Assembly (NCBI GenBank): GCA_022605955.1
Contig: JAKCOZ010000003.1
Coordinates: 54,312,179-54,376,178, forward strand
Direction of reading: 5' to 3'
DNA from: Rallus limicola
Taxonomy: Eukaryota; Chordata; Aves; Gruiformes; Rallidae
Length of the DNA stretch: 64,000 bases
Part shown: in pieces, positions 51,680-62,227 of the stretch
How the letters are laid out: every line of letters starts with the position of its first letter
Numbering within the stretch: the stretch's first letter is position 1
The notes under the pieces: generated by a model
Seen by the model: only the letters and a program-made list of their open reading frames with translations
What the model was told of the DNA's origin: nothing
Database searches by the model: none
Position numbers and translations under genes: made by a program

Positions 51680-52542
51680 ATCATAGAATCATAGAATCAT
51701 CATAAAATATAGAATCATAGGGGTTGGAAGTGATCTCAAGAGATCATCGCGTCCAACCCACCTGCCAAAGCAGCTCCCTAGCTCATATTGCACAGATAGG
51801 CATCCAGACGGGTCTTGAATATCTCCAGAGATGGAGACTCCACCACCTCCCTGGGCAGCCTGTCCCAGGCTCTGTCACCCTCACTGTGTAAATGTTCTTC
51901 CCCATGTTGGTGTGGAACTTCCTATGCTCCAACTTGCAGCCATTGCCCCTTGTCCTGTCTCCACAGACCACTGAAAAGGGGCTGGCCATTTCCCCTGCAT
52001 CCCATACTTGAGATATTAATAAACATGAATAAGGTCCCCTTTTAGTCTTCTTTTCTCCAGGCTGAACAGCCCCAGCTCACTCAGCCTTTCCTCATAGAAG
52101 GGATGCTCCAGGCCCTTAATCATCTTTGTAGCCCTTCTCTGGACTCTCTCCAGGAGATCCCTGGCTTTTTTATACCAGGGAGCCCAGACCTGGACACAAT
52201 ACTCCAGGTGGGGCCTGACCAGAGCAGAGGAGAGGGGGAGGGTCACCTCCTTTGACCTGCTGACCACACTCCTGATGCAGCTCAGGATCCCATTGGCTCT
52301 CTTGGCCACCAGGGCACACTGCTGGCTCATGGCCAACCTGTCATCAACCAGGACCCCCAGGTCCTTCTCCACAGCAGGCCATCCCCCAGCCTGTACTCTT
52401 CCCCAGCAGGTCATTCCCCAGCCTGTACTGATATAAATGTTTTTTCCTTCCCAGGTGCAAGACTCTACACTTGTTTTTGTTGAACTTCATTAGGTTTCTC
52501 CCTGCCCAGCTCTCCAGCCTGTCCAGGTCTCGCTGAATGGCA
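51680..52542 (-). mobile_element. CR1 LINE, well preserved 3' part, minus strand
   Basis: The 3' end lies at the low-coordinate side, where TCATAGAATCATAGAATC is repeated (the CR1 terminal octamer array, reversed). It is followed by GGGGTTGGAAGTGATCTC. Reading on the minus strand, the ORF2 C-terminus is open for 132 codons (52414-52016). It contains [20 protein letters not shown], then [35 protein letters not shown] and [17 protein letters not shown], all hallmark CR1 reverse-transcriptase-end sequence. The 5' truncation is at about 52542. Its long open frame and intact tail suggest it is one of the younger copies here. It lacks the endonuclease and reverse-transcriptase catalytic regions and is inactive. 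Confidence 0.92.
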
Positions 52543-54223
52543 AATCTAATTTAATGTCATCTTTAGGATGCCATTAAGACACATGAGCTGTTTTTCAGGG
52601 TAATAATTTGGGGGGTGGCTCATTTGATTATGCTGGAGGCAATTGGTGACATTCATCATCTTGGGATGCCAGGGCTGGGCAGGTGGCAGCAGTCCTGACA
52701 TGACAGCTGAGCATTAGCTGACTCGGGATCTGTGCAGAATGGCCAGGCTTAAAAGAAAGCACATCTAGATTGAGGCAAAGGCATTTTAACTTCTGTTGAG
52801 ATCCCCAGCTCTTTCAATTGTTTGATCCTGTCATAATCTCTGCCCACAACAAAACCAATGAAGGCTAAGTGAAAACAGTTGCAAAGCAAAGCTTGAAAAC
52901 AGAAATCGGGTGATAGGAGGTAGCAACAAGCAACACCTGAGACTCCATACATCCCAGTGCATGCAAAAGGATGGATTAGGCATTTGTTTCTCTAAAATAG
53001 TAAGCCTGGCACTCTTTGCTCCACATGAGAACTGAAACTGTGTATCACGACCATCCAGCAAGTGAAGTGTATCCCTTTAGAGGGACCCCAATGACGACAG
53101 CAGCAGTCCCAGCATGTTTCTGTGGCAGAGTGAAAGGGGTTGTTGCTCCATGGGATAAGAAGACAGACGTATCAGAGTGTCACTCAAAACAAAGTAGAGG
53201 CAGATGTCTAAGAATTTATCATGTCCAGTGTAGTGAAGAGATTGGATGGTCTCTCCAAAGCAAGAAGCAGTGTTGTGGAATGCTTCTTTTCCTTTTTCTT
53301 CATAGAAACTGTTCTCAATACAATGTGTATAAAGCAGCACAGATTTGAAACAGCTTTCCTGAAGCTACAAAAGAGGTTTAAGGCAATTCATAGCCAGCAT
53401 TACCACGTTCTACTCCTGTTTTAGCATTTGTGAGTGAAAACAGTTTTTCAGGGGACCTGTTTTTGGTTTTAATTAAAGCCATGTGTAGCATATTGTAGAA
53501 AACACATATTTCTCAGGCATTGCAAAAGCAAATTCACAGAATCACACAAAACAGAACAGCTTACTTTGTGAACATTGGCACTGATCCTCAGTTTTTAGTT
53601 TCATTGCTGGGAGAAAAACTCCCAGAGAGCCCAAGTTTCTGCCAACAGGAAGGCAGAAAAAGTTGTTAACAACAGTAGACTTGTAATTCAGGGCATTAAA
53701 TATTAGCTACTGTGTACAGTTATACAGTTAAATCTAGGTAGGTAAAAGACCAGTCACAAAAATGGAACTAACCACCCATCCACATAGTCCACCAGGTCTC
53801 CATGAAGAGGTTATCTGAACCTGAACTCCAGGCTGAGAGATGGGGTTACCAGACCAATGCACCTGCCATGGTCTCCACAGGCCTCAGCTTCAGCTTCATC
53901 TGTGCCACAAGCCCTGTTTGCCAGCAGGTGCCCAGAGCTCTGCTCTTCCAACTATGGGCCCAGCAAAGAGACTGGGTAGCAGAGGTGACTACCAGGACCA
54001 ACTGTTTTGTGCCAGTTACTTTCCACATAATGTCCAAAGTCGGGCCTGAGCCTTGACCTTGAGGACACTTGTCAGAAATCGAGGAAATAGTTAGGAAAAG
54101 ATTTTTCTGCTAGCTGCTTGCTTTGCAAAGCAATTTACTCATCTTTTAAATTTATAAATACTGTATGACTATGGAAATAATAAGCATGTTTATAATTTGA
54201 CAGTTTTTTAATATCTTCTGTAT
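52543..54223. other. Unrecognised sequence between two inverted CR1 copies
   Basis: No gene is supported. 53790-54060 is GC-richer than its surroundings and is open on both strands (84 and 63 codons), which reflects composition rather than coding. TTCACAGAATCACA at 53532-53545 resembles a CR1 tail but has no continuation. Confidence 0.5.
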
Positions 54224-54419
54224 TTCCACACCAACATGCGGAAGAACACAGTGAGGGTGACAGAGCACTGGGACAGGCTGCCCAGGGAGGTGGTGGAGTC
54301 TCCATCTCTGGAGATATTCAAGACCCGTCTGGATGCCTATCTGTGGGAGACTGCTTTGGCAGGGCGGTTGGACTCAAGGATCTCTTGAGGCCCCTTACAA
54401 CCCTTACAATTCTGTATTT
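54224..54419 (+). mobile_element. CR1 LINE, short 3' fragment
   Basis: About 195 bp of CR1 3' UTR from TTCCACACCAACATGCGG to CCCTTACAATTCTG. It is nearly identical to the corresponding part of the minus-strand copy at 51680-52542. Positions 54271-54348 match that copy (51796-51873, reversed) without a mismatch over 78 bp by eye. It differs by small indels and a worn 3' end. It is 5'-truncated at the usual kind of random point. Confidence 0.9.
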
Positions 54420-54849
54420 TAGAAGCATACGCATTTTCTAGTGAATTGCAGACATTCCTTATGTTTCTTGGTTATCTTTTCAAGGTCTTTCAAGATTGTT
54501 GAGCAGAAAATATGCAGAAAAAATTGTAGCTTCAGTGTATGTGTCCTGAGTGTTCAGTTTGAGTATTTTTACACTGATGTACTTACTGCATTTTCTGGAC
54601 AGCACAAAAAAAATGGTCAGATACTGAACCTCTTTGGTGACTACACTAACACAGCTTTCACTTTTAGCAGTATTACTTTGTTGTTAGTCAACTAATTCAG
54701 TTCACCAGCACAGGGATGCTTGCCTTTCTCATGTCTTCACAAGATCTTCACTGTCCTGTCTGTCATGCACCTCTTCCACAAAATGCATTCACATACACTC
54801 TCTATAGTGTATAATGGTCACTGAGCCAAATTTCTCACGTATGTTTTAA

Positions 54850-54854
54850 ACAGT
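54850..54854. repeat. Target-site duplication, left copy (ACAGT)
   Basis: Direct repeat of ACAGT at 56063-56067 on the other side of the LTR. Five base pairs fits an ERVL-like integrase. Confidence 0.8.
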
Positions 54855-56062
54855 TGTGGTGGTTGAGCCCTGGCCAAAGGTCAGACGCCCACCAAAATCA
54901 GTCTATTACTCCACTTCTTAGTTGGACAGGGGAGAAAAAAAAAAAAAAATTGGGTGGCTCAAGAGTCAAAATCATTAACGACGCGGGCAAAACAGACTCA
55001 ACACAGAGTACTGAAGAAAAGAGTTATCTAATTTATTACACTACACTTAAGAGAAACAGTGAAAAACCAGAGTCAGGAGTGCAACCAACAATCTTGAAAC
55101 AAATGCAACCAGGCAAACACTTTTCCCCCCAACACTCCCTCCGTAGCAGGCTTTAGTTAGAAGTTTGCTCCCTTCTTCCCTCCCAGTCGCAGCCCAGGAG
55201 GGGCAGGGACTGGGGAAAATGGGGGTCTCGGTAACACCTTCACCCCACCCCTCCATTCTAAAGCAGACTTCCCTCTTAGCCATGATTTGGCTCCCTTCTT
55301 CCCCTCTCCTGCTCGCAGCACAGGACAGGGGGGCAGGGACTAGGAGATGGGGGCTTCGGTCAGTCCCTTGCAAGATGGTTTCCTTCTCTGCCGGGATGGG
55401 GGCATCCATTCCACACAGCCTCCCCCTGCTGCACCGTAGGATGTCACCCACGAGAGACAGTCCTGCACGAACTTTCTCCAAGGCAAATCTCTTCCCACCG
55501 GGCTTCATCTCTGCTCTGGCAGGCAGCAATCAATCACAATGTCTCTCAGTCCCAGTCCTCCACGGGGCTATGATGCCTCCTCCAGCAAACCTGTTTCACT
55601 CATCTCTGTAGGTCGCTTGTGCTGGCAGGGGCTCATCCCAACGTAAGTCACGGCATCTTCTTCATGTCTCCACCGGCTCCATCCAGCGTGGAGCGTCTCC
55701 ACCGGGCAGGTCGGGTCTCTGCCTCCTCCATGGGTCCTCTCCTCCGGCTACTCCACGTGCTTCAGCTCGGGCTGCAGGGGCATCTCTCGCCCGGGTACCT
55801 GGGCGCGCCTACTCCTCCCCCAGCCTTCCTGGCCTTTTGTGTCTATCAACTGCTTACATTTATATGCAAATAGACATCCCAATGCCCTCAACGGGCCAAA
55901 CTTTGCAGCCTTCCTGGAACTCTATGTTCTGGTGGAGTCTTTCTCTCCTATATGTGATTCTCAGAGGCGCTATAAGCAGGCCTGCAGAAGATTCCAGCAG
56001 CCATTTTCTGCAGCCTCTGGCCCTCTCTCTCTCTCAGTACCCAACTATGCACAACCGCAACA
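54855..56062 (-). mobile_element. Solo LTR of an avian endogenous retrovirus, minus strand, about 1.2 kb
   Basis: On the plus strand it starts TGTGGTGGTTGAGCCCTGGC and ends ACAACCGCAACA, so it has TG...CA ends. It is flanked by a perfect 5-bp target duplication ACAGT (54850-54854 and 56063-56067). Orientation is inferred as minus. On that strand an octamer ATTTGCAT overlaps a TATAAA box (55859-55871), and an AATAAA signal follows about 820 nt later (55032-55037). This implies a short U3 and a long R. The interior is GC- and CpG-rich with repeated blocks of similar wording (for example GGGGCAGGGACT at 55200-55211 and 55330-55341). Open frames on both strands (160 and 148 codons) are composition effects. 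No internal viral genes are present. Confidence 0.85.
55859..55871 (-). promoter_or_regulatory. Octamer plus TATA-box motif in the LTR
   Basis: The minus strand reads ATTTGCATATAAA, an Oct-type octamer fused to a TATA box, about 190 bp into the LTR from its minus-strand start at 56062. This is a plausible core promoter position for U3. Confidence 0.5.
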
Positions 56063-56067
56063 ACAGT
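56063..56067. repeat. Target-site duplication, right copy (ACAGT)
   Basis: Matches 54850-54854 exactly and directly abuts the LTR end CAACA. Confidence 0.8.
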
Positions 56068-59052
56068 ATTCAGATGAGTTATTTATAATTTTTCTTGTAC
56101 ATATTTGAAAGTTTCCAGAGGCTTCCAGGAAAAAGAATATGTGTGGGTTGGAAATTAACATGCAAGATATTTATCATTATGCATTTGCAGGAGGTTTAGG
56201 AATATAAAATCTGGGTTTTTTTAATCTCTTCTAGAGATCTTAGAGAAAAAATTCTCATAAACAAATTAAATTCACAATGGAACCAGAATACTTTAAATGT
56301 AGATATGAAAAAATGCTTCCAGTATTTTGAGGGGTATAATCCAAAAAGGCCCGATTTCACCTGTTTCTTAAAGAGCTTTATTTTGCAGATCTTTTAGGAT
56401 ACCAGATTTGAACAATTAGCATGGATGTTGATTATGAACAATTGCCTATGTGTATAATAGGGTGAAAGGGAGCTTAGTTTCTAAACACATTTACCCATGC
56501 ATTAACTTTAGTGCACCTATACCTAAATTTAAAAGCCTGGTGCTAAGTCAATATGAAAATGTTTTGAGATCAGTCCCCAACAGAAAAAAACCAAACACCT
56601 TCTCCCCCCATCCCCAAAATACCAAACTTAGGGAGAGTTACATTGGCGTTAAAATTTTATTTAAAGACTGTATCTAATATAAATGTAAGTGATGTCTGAA
56701 AAGGCTAGAATTTCTAGACTTACAGGGAAAACAATCAAGCATGTGTTAATAACCTAATATTTTTTTATGTGTTAAAGAGTAATGTATCCAGAAACACTTG
56801 TATCCATTTGTTGCAAAGGCAAGGCCACTGTATTTCATGTCTTTCATCTATCTAATAACAGAAAGGAAAAGGTGCAAGAAATCCAACTGAAGCCAAGTTT
56901 ACATAGCAGGCTGTAACATTGGGTGCAACCTATTAGGTGAGGTTACTGAAACTCTCCATTTTACCGCTTTAAAAAAAAAAAAAGACAACTACACTCTCAT
57001 TGGATTAATGTGCTTCAGGAAGACTGTCTTAAAAGTTGCTACCCTTTCAGCTGCATTATCATTCCAATCAAAAGCGTTCCTAGTGTTGAGAAGATTACTG
57101 TAGATTACCCTGTACATTGTTGCTTTTCCAGGTTTTGAATGCTATTTCTAAAGGGACTACACAATGTAAGCATTGATTAACAATGTCTTTTTACCTACCA
57201 CAGAGGTTAAGCAGGGATAAGACTAAGCAAAAGGAGTTAGGAATGCTAGACAAGCTGAGACCTCATGTGACAACCTAAATGTTAAGCATCAATTTTTGTC
57301 CAGCAAATGGGTTTCAAAGTTTCTACTGAGATATAATGTAGTAAATTGTAAGAAATCAAATATGGGAGCATTTGCAACTACCATGTAAGTACAAAGAAGT
57401 AGCACTGCTGTGATCTTTCATTACTTTTTTTTTTGGTCAGAAGGAAATAAATTTTATTCTTGTTAGTTGAGGTGGATGAAATACTGGGATTGTAGGTAAA
57501 TGGGGAATATGATCTTAAAAATGTCATATTCTGTTCAGGTTTTGGTTGTCACCACTTGCCATCAAAGATCGTGGGAGGCTGCTTCTACATGTGAGGAATG
57601 ACTTTGAGATCCTTCATCTGAGTGGCATGTCCAAGAAGTTGAATAGAGAAAAGAATAACCCTTGTTCTCTCTCTTTAACAAGTTGAGGAAATTGCTATAA
57701 AACTATGTTTCTATTCTGTACACAAGAAGGTTGCCCAGTTAGCACTAAGCAAAGATTTATTTTAGACAAGCATCAAGTAAACTCATGCCTTTAACATTTT
57801 ACCACTGTCTGGTTTACATGACATCATCCACAGCATGGTAGCTCCTGTGAAACCTGCTAGGAGATACTTTGCCTTTCTCAAACATCAAACAGTGAGCACT
57901 GATGGCATCCTTACTGGGACCTGCTACTCGAGACCTGGCACTGCAATGCTTGCTCCTGTATATTTTAAGCTCTTTTTTTGACCTGGCCCAAGACAGTGCC
58001 CTCAATAGGCACCCAAGTAAGTAAAGAAATGTTTTGGCTTCATACTTTATCACTAGAGATCTTGATATCCTTATCTTCTGTCCATTACCTCCAGTTTTGG
58101 GTACAGGAGATTCTCAACAATGAAAAAAAAAGATAAATACATTTTCCACATCATATATATCAAATAGAAAATGTATTCCCTATATTCTCATTCCATGTAC
58201 AAACCTACACAGTGTTTCTACATGTCAAACCTAGTAGGAAGGAGAAACTCTTAATTACAAATGATCTCTAATTTCAGATTTTATCAGTTACAGAATGGTT
58301 GCAAATTAGGCAAAATAATAATTCTTAAAGTAACCTCAACAAACTTTCAACTTCTATCATGACTGGACTGCTGTTCTTCCAAAGTCTTGTTTGCTTTTGG
58401 TTGCTAGAGTAGAATATATGTGTCAGTAAATAGCCAGATGGGTATCACTGATGAACTGATAATATCAGACCCCATAGCAGTTGACCTTTTCTAAAGGTGT
58501 CATGTAGCCATTAAACAGCCTGAGGAAAGGAACAAAATCACTAGTCTGTTGCAAGGTGCAACCCTGAGTGTGGCTTCAGCATAATTTTTTACCTTTTCTG
58601 AGTTTCTGGCTTTCAAATATAACCTGAACAACTACAGACCATCTCTAGAAGTGTGATCATTCATTACCCATAATATAAAATCAATTTATCCTTTATGGTC
58701 AGTGGCATGCAAATTGAATGTTAAAAGACTGAGAGTCTGTGCTTAATTGTTCAAGAAAGTCAGGTAAGGTATCAAGTGAGGGAAAGACTTTAGTAGCTAG
58801 GAATATACGCTACCAGAGGTGCATGAGTAAAATTATGCCTAATGAGTAGATACTGAATGGGATATCAGAGTTCTAATCCAGTGTTACAGTGTTCAAAGAA
58901 ATTCACAGTTTTGTAGCAGACAGTCATTTTTACATGCTGTAGTTTACTCTCAGTGTGACCAAAAAATCAAGGAATCTTTTAGCTGTAATAAAATTTTGAA
59001 ACATAGATTTTTTTTTCATTTGTATCATTAGCAGTTGAGAATCAACGGTTTC
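56068..59052. other. Non-coding AT-rich sequence
   Basis: No gene or transposon is recognised. A poly-A run is near 56971-56983 and poly-T near 57426-57434. A strong donor-like CAG|GTAAGGTA at 58764 has no open upstream exon. Confidence 0.6.
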
Positions 59053-59107
59053 AAATAAATAAATAAATAGATAGATAGATAGATAGATAGATAGATTAAT
59101 TAATTAA
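59053..59107. repeat. Compound tetranucleotide microsatellite (AAAT)n(ATAG)n(TTAA)n
   Basis: About four AAAT units pass into seven ATAG/GATA units and then three TTAA units without interruption. Such compound tracts are usually polymorphic. Confidence 0.95.
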
Positions 59108-59479
59108 CTTTCCATGTTAAATGCTCCTATTTAATTTGACATATATTGGTCAATAAACATAAACTTCATTAGAAATATACAGTGTTGCAGTAGACACAAT
59201 GTCACCCACAGTCTTATCAGCAATTTCTTGCATTTGCTATTAAATACTTGATAAGGTACAGCTTGTAATCACTGTTTAAGAAATGAATTACAAGGATAAG
59301 GAAGCATTAGTTTTGGTCAACTGAGGTTGGGTTGCAATGAGTTAACTGGGATCATTGTTTCTGGGGCTGTTCATATCCCCAGACTTTTCACAGCCCTGGC
59401 AGAGGCTGACTCTGTAATAAGTCTCACATTACACGTGGATTAGATTTGTAGAAATCCTGTAACTCAATAGGTACCTGCC

Positions 59480-59850
59480 TATTCTCTCCTGGCGTCAGGC
59501 TGCCTGCACTACTTTGCTCTGTAGACATACCTGGCATTCCACCCGTGCCTCCTCACTGGCTAAGTGGGCTGGAGCCTGCCTACCAAAACATTGGGGTATT
59601 GTTGGGAAGGGGAGACCCCCTTGACAGACGAGCGAAGTGTGAAGTTAGTCTTGCAATGCCTTATTACCTTCCTATGAAGAATACATGCAGCTCCTTTAAA
59701 CTTCCTTTATGCCTCCGTAACGTGGGAAATCAGATCTGCAGAAGCGTTTAGGAGTAGCAGGGGGTGGAGATGTGCTGTAGACAAGGACAAAGCCAGTGCG
59801 ACCTCGAGCCCTTCCGGCTTCCCCCCCAGCCGCCACCACCATGTTTGTTT
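59480..59850. other. CpG-bearing, GC-richer island with a Kozak-like ATG
   Basis: CpG is scarce in the surrounding DNA, yet here about eleven CpG occur in about 360 bp, for example GACGAGCGAAG, CCTCCGTAACGTGG, AGTGCGACCTCGAGCCC, TTCCGG and AGCCGCC. The stretch ends in CCAGCCGCCACCACCATG (ATG at 59841), a strong match to the vertebrate translation-start context. The frame from that ATG is only 14 codons and no clear donor follows. It may be a promoter or first exon of an unannotated transcript, a conserved regulatory element, or an old repeat fragment. I recognise no family. Confidence 0.35.
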
Positions 59851-60476
59851 ATATTGACAGAGGAAGACAACAAAAACATATTTGACATTGCATCAAGGAT
59901 GTGAAATGGCTTGATTTCTGGGAATTGTGCCAGGTATTACAAACCATTATGTTTTAACACCCATTCTTTATTTCACTGCATACTATTTCTTAAGTACTTA
60001 GTAAGTAAATGAATTAGAATTAAAAAAAAAAAATAAAATAAGACGATTAAAATACCCATTTACAACATTTAGGACTTTTAAAGTGAAACAGCTATCTCAC
60101 TAAATGAAAACTGAGTCATGTGATGCCTAAATTACAAAGAGAAATTTCTCAATTTGTCATTAACAGTTTATGGTTTGTATCCTGCAAATCTTAGTCTTGA
60201 AATCAATTATGTTGTAGCTCACAATAAAGCTTATAGAAGCATTATCAGATCAGCAGATCAGCAGACAAGCCAGCATACTAACTTTTCATTATTTTTTTAC
60301 ATATTTGGTGGTGGGATTTTTTTAAAAATGTGTACTGAAATCTGAGATCCATAACAACTCTTTCCTCCTCTTTCAGCAGTTTATCATCTCATCCTGGAAG
60401 ATAATGAAAAGTCTCCTAGTGATTTCATGCAGATGTGTATGTGATTCTAACAACCTACTAAGGGCATTTAACATTA
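59851..60476. other. Non-coding AT-rich sequence
   Basis: Nothing recognised; a poly-A tract lies at about 60021-60032. Confidence 0.6.
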
Positions 60477-60510
60477 AATGTTAATAAAGCCTAAGGCTTA
60501 TATTAACATT
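60477..60510. repeat. Long imperfect hairpin (inverted repeat)
   Basis: AATGTTAATAAAGCC (60477-60491) and GGCTTATATTAACATT (60495-60510) pair over 15 bp with a single unpaired T and a 3-base loop. No T-run or other terminator-like context gives it a role. Confidence 0.75.
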
Positions 60511-61287
60511 AAAAGGTCCTATTTTTTTAATGGAAAGGAGAAATTTGTGTAATGGATTACCATCACAGAATGTATGGTAGCAATTTGTGCACATAAATAT
60601 CTGCTTCAGAGTTTTGGCAAGTGTTTATATGTACTAATGACTTGAAGTTCATGGCTATGACTTCTGAGTTTAGCAAGATCTTACTTTCAGTCATTGCAGA
60701 GAACAGTGGAAAGAGGACTGGGTATAGGGTTCTGTTTTCTAATGACCTATCAAGTACCTTAGGCACTCAAGAAAGACTCTAGGCATGTCCTTTTCAAAAG
60801 CTACAGTGTAGGTAAATTCCTGCCATCCGACCAGATGCTCCTGCCTTGCCAAGTGGCAGTGACTTGCAGTGATTCTGCTTGAGCAATGTGCCCAAACTGC
60901 CTACATGGGAGGCAATGACTCTGCAGGAAAAGGGCTTGCAAGGAACGCTTGCTAATGTAGGAATATTCACAGCTGTTTCTTCTGTATTTTTACCACTGTC
61001 CCCTCAGTTTATTTTATCCCCCACATATTTTTACAAAAGAATTTCATTTTTTAACTTCAAAATATCTAATAAACATAAAATATTTCTAAGCCTTGAACTG
61101 TGTTGAAGAGTTTTTATCTTAGAATGGTAGACCTCAGATTGAGTTTTACCTATAAGATCTTGAAACACACTTCTACAAATAATAGTTGTGTACAGGAATT
61201 ATTAGTAAAACAAATGAATATATTCCTCTTAATATAATTGGACCTCTTATTAGCCACTGCTCACCCAGGAAATAAAACTATGACATG
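60511..61287. other. Non-coding AT-rich sequence
   Basis: No gene or repeat recognised up to the CR1 copy that follows. Confidence 0.6.
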
Positions 61288-62227
61288 AAACCGATGGCAT
61301 CGACATGGACAGTGGGCTTGAATGTACTCTCAGCAAGTTTTCCAATGACACCAACTTCTGTGGTGGGGTCGACACGCTGGAGGGAATGGATACCATCAAG
61401 AGGGAACTTGACAGGCTTGAGAGGTGGGTCCTTGCGAAACACATGAAGTTCAACAAGTCCAGGTGTAAGGTCGTGCACATGTTGGCACTGTCCCAGGCAC
61501 AACTACAGGTTGGGCAGAGAACGCATTGAGAGCAGCCCTGAAGAGAAGGAGTTAGAGGTGTTGGTTGGAAAATCTGGACATAAGACATCAATGCATGCTT
61601 ACAACACAGAAAGTCAACCATGTCCTGTGCTGCATCAAAACCTGCATGACCAGCATGCCAAGGGAGGTGATTCTGCCAGTCCTTCTACACTGGTAAGACA
61701 CCACCTGGAGTACTGTGTCCAGCTCTGGGTTGCCCAGCACATGAACGACATGGAGCTGTTGGAGCGGACCCAGAGGAGGGCCACAAAGATGATGAGAGTG
61801 CTGAAGCATCTTTCCTATGAAGACAGGCTGAGAGAGGTGGGCTTGTTCAGTCTGGAGAAGAGAAGGCTCTGGGGAGACCTTGTGTTGTAGCTTTCCAGTG
61901 CTTCAAGGGGCCTACAGGAAAGCTGAAGAGGGACAGATTGACTTTTTCTCAAGGAATGTGGACATAGGACAAGTGGTAGTGAGTTTAAACTAAAAGAGAG
62001 TATATTTAGATTAGATGTAGGGAAGAAATTCTTCCCTTTAAGGGTAGCAAGGCATTAGAACAGGTTGCTGAGAAGATGTAGATGCCTATCCCTGGCAGTG
62101 TTTAAGGCCAGGTTGGATGGGGCTTTGGACAACCTGGTCTAGTGGAGGGTGTCCCTGACCATGGAAGTGGGGGCTGGAACTAGAGGTTGGGTCCTTATCA
62201 AACCAAACCAATGTGTTCTATGACTAC
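61288..62227 (+). mobile_element. CR1 LINE, longest copy in the window, 3' end present
   Basis: It starts within ORF2 at sequence encoding MDSGLECTLSKFSNDTNF, then CGGVDTLEGMD and LDRLERWVLAKHMKFNKSR, the region just after the reverse-transcriptase core. A frameshift near 61510-61529 breaks the frame. The downstream part reads RHHLEYCVQLWVAQHMNDME, then LLERTQRRATKMMRVLKH and [18 protein letters not shown] to 61890. The 3' UTR ends with a worn GTCCTTATCAAACCAAACC and TTCTATGACTAC. The wording CTAGTGGAGGGTGTCCCTGA links it to the subfamily of the copies ending at 27338 and 45265. It is 5'-truncated and frameshifted, hence dead. Confidence 0.9.

Noticed and set aside
53532..53560. CR1 tail-like TTCACAGAATCACA
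   Set aside because: Only about 14 bp match and nothing CR1-like continues on either side.
55047..55611. 160-codon (minus) and 148-codon (plus) frames
   Set aside because: Both overlap inside the GC-rich LTR and reflect its composition.
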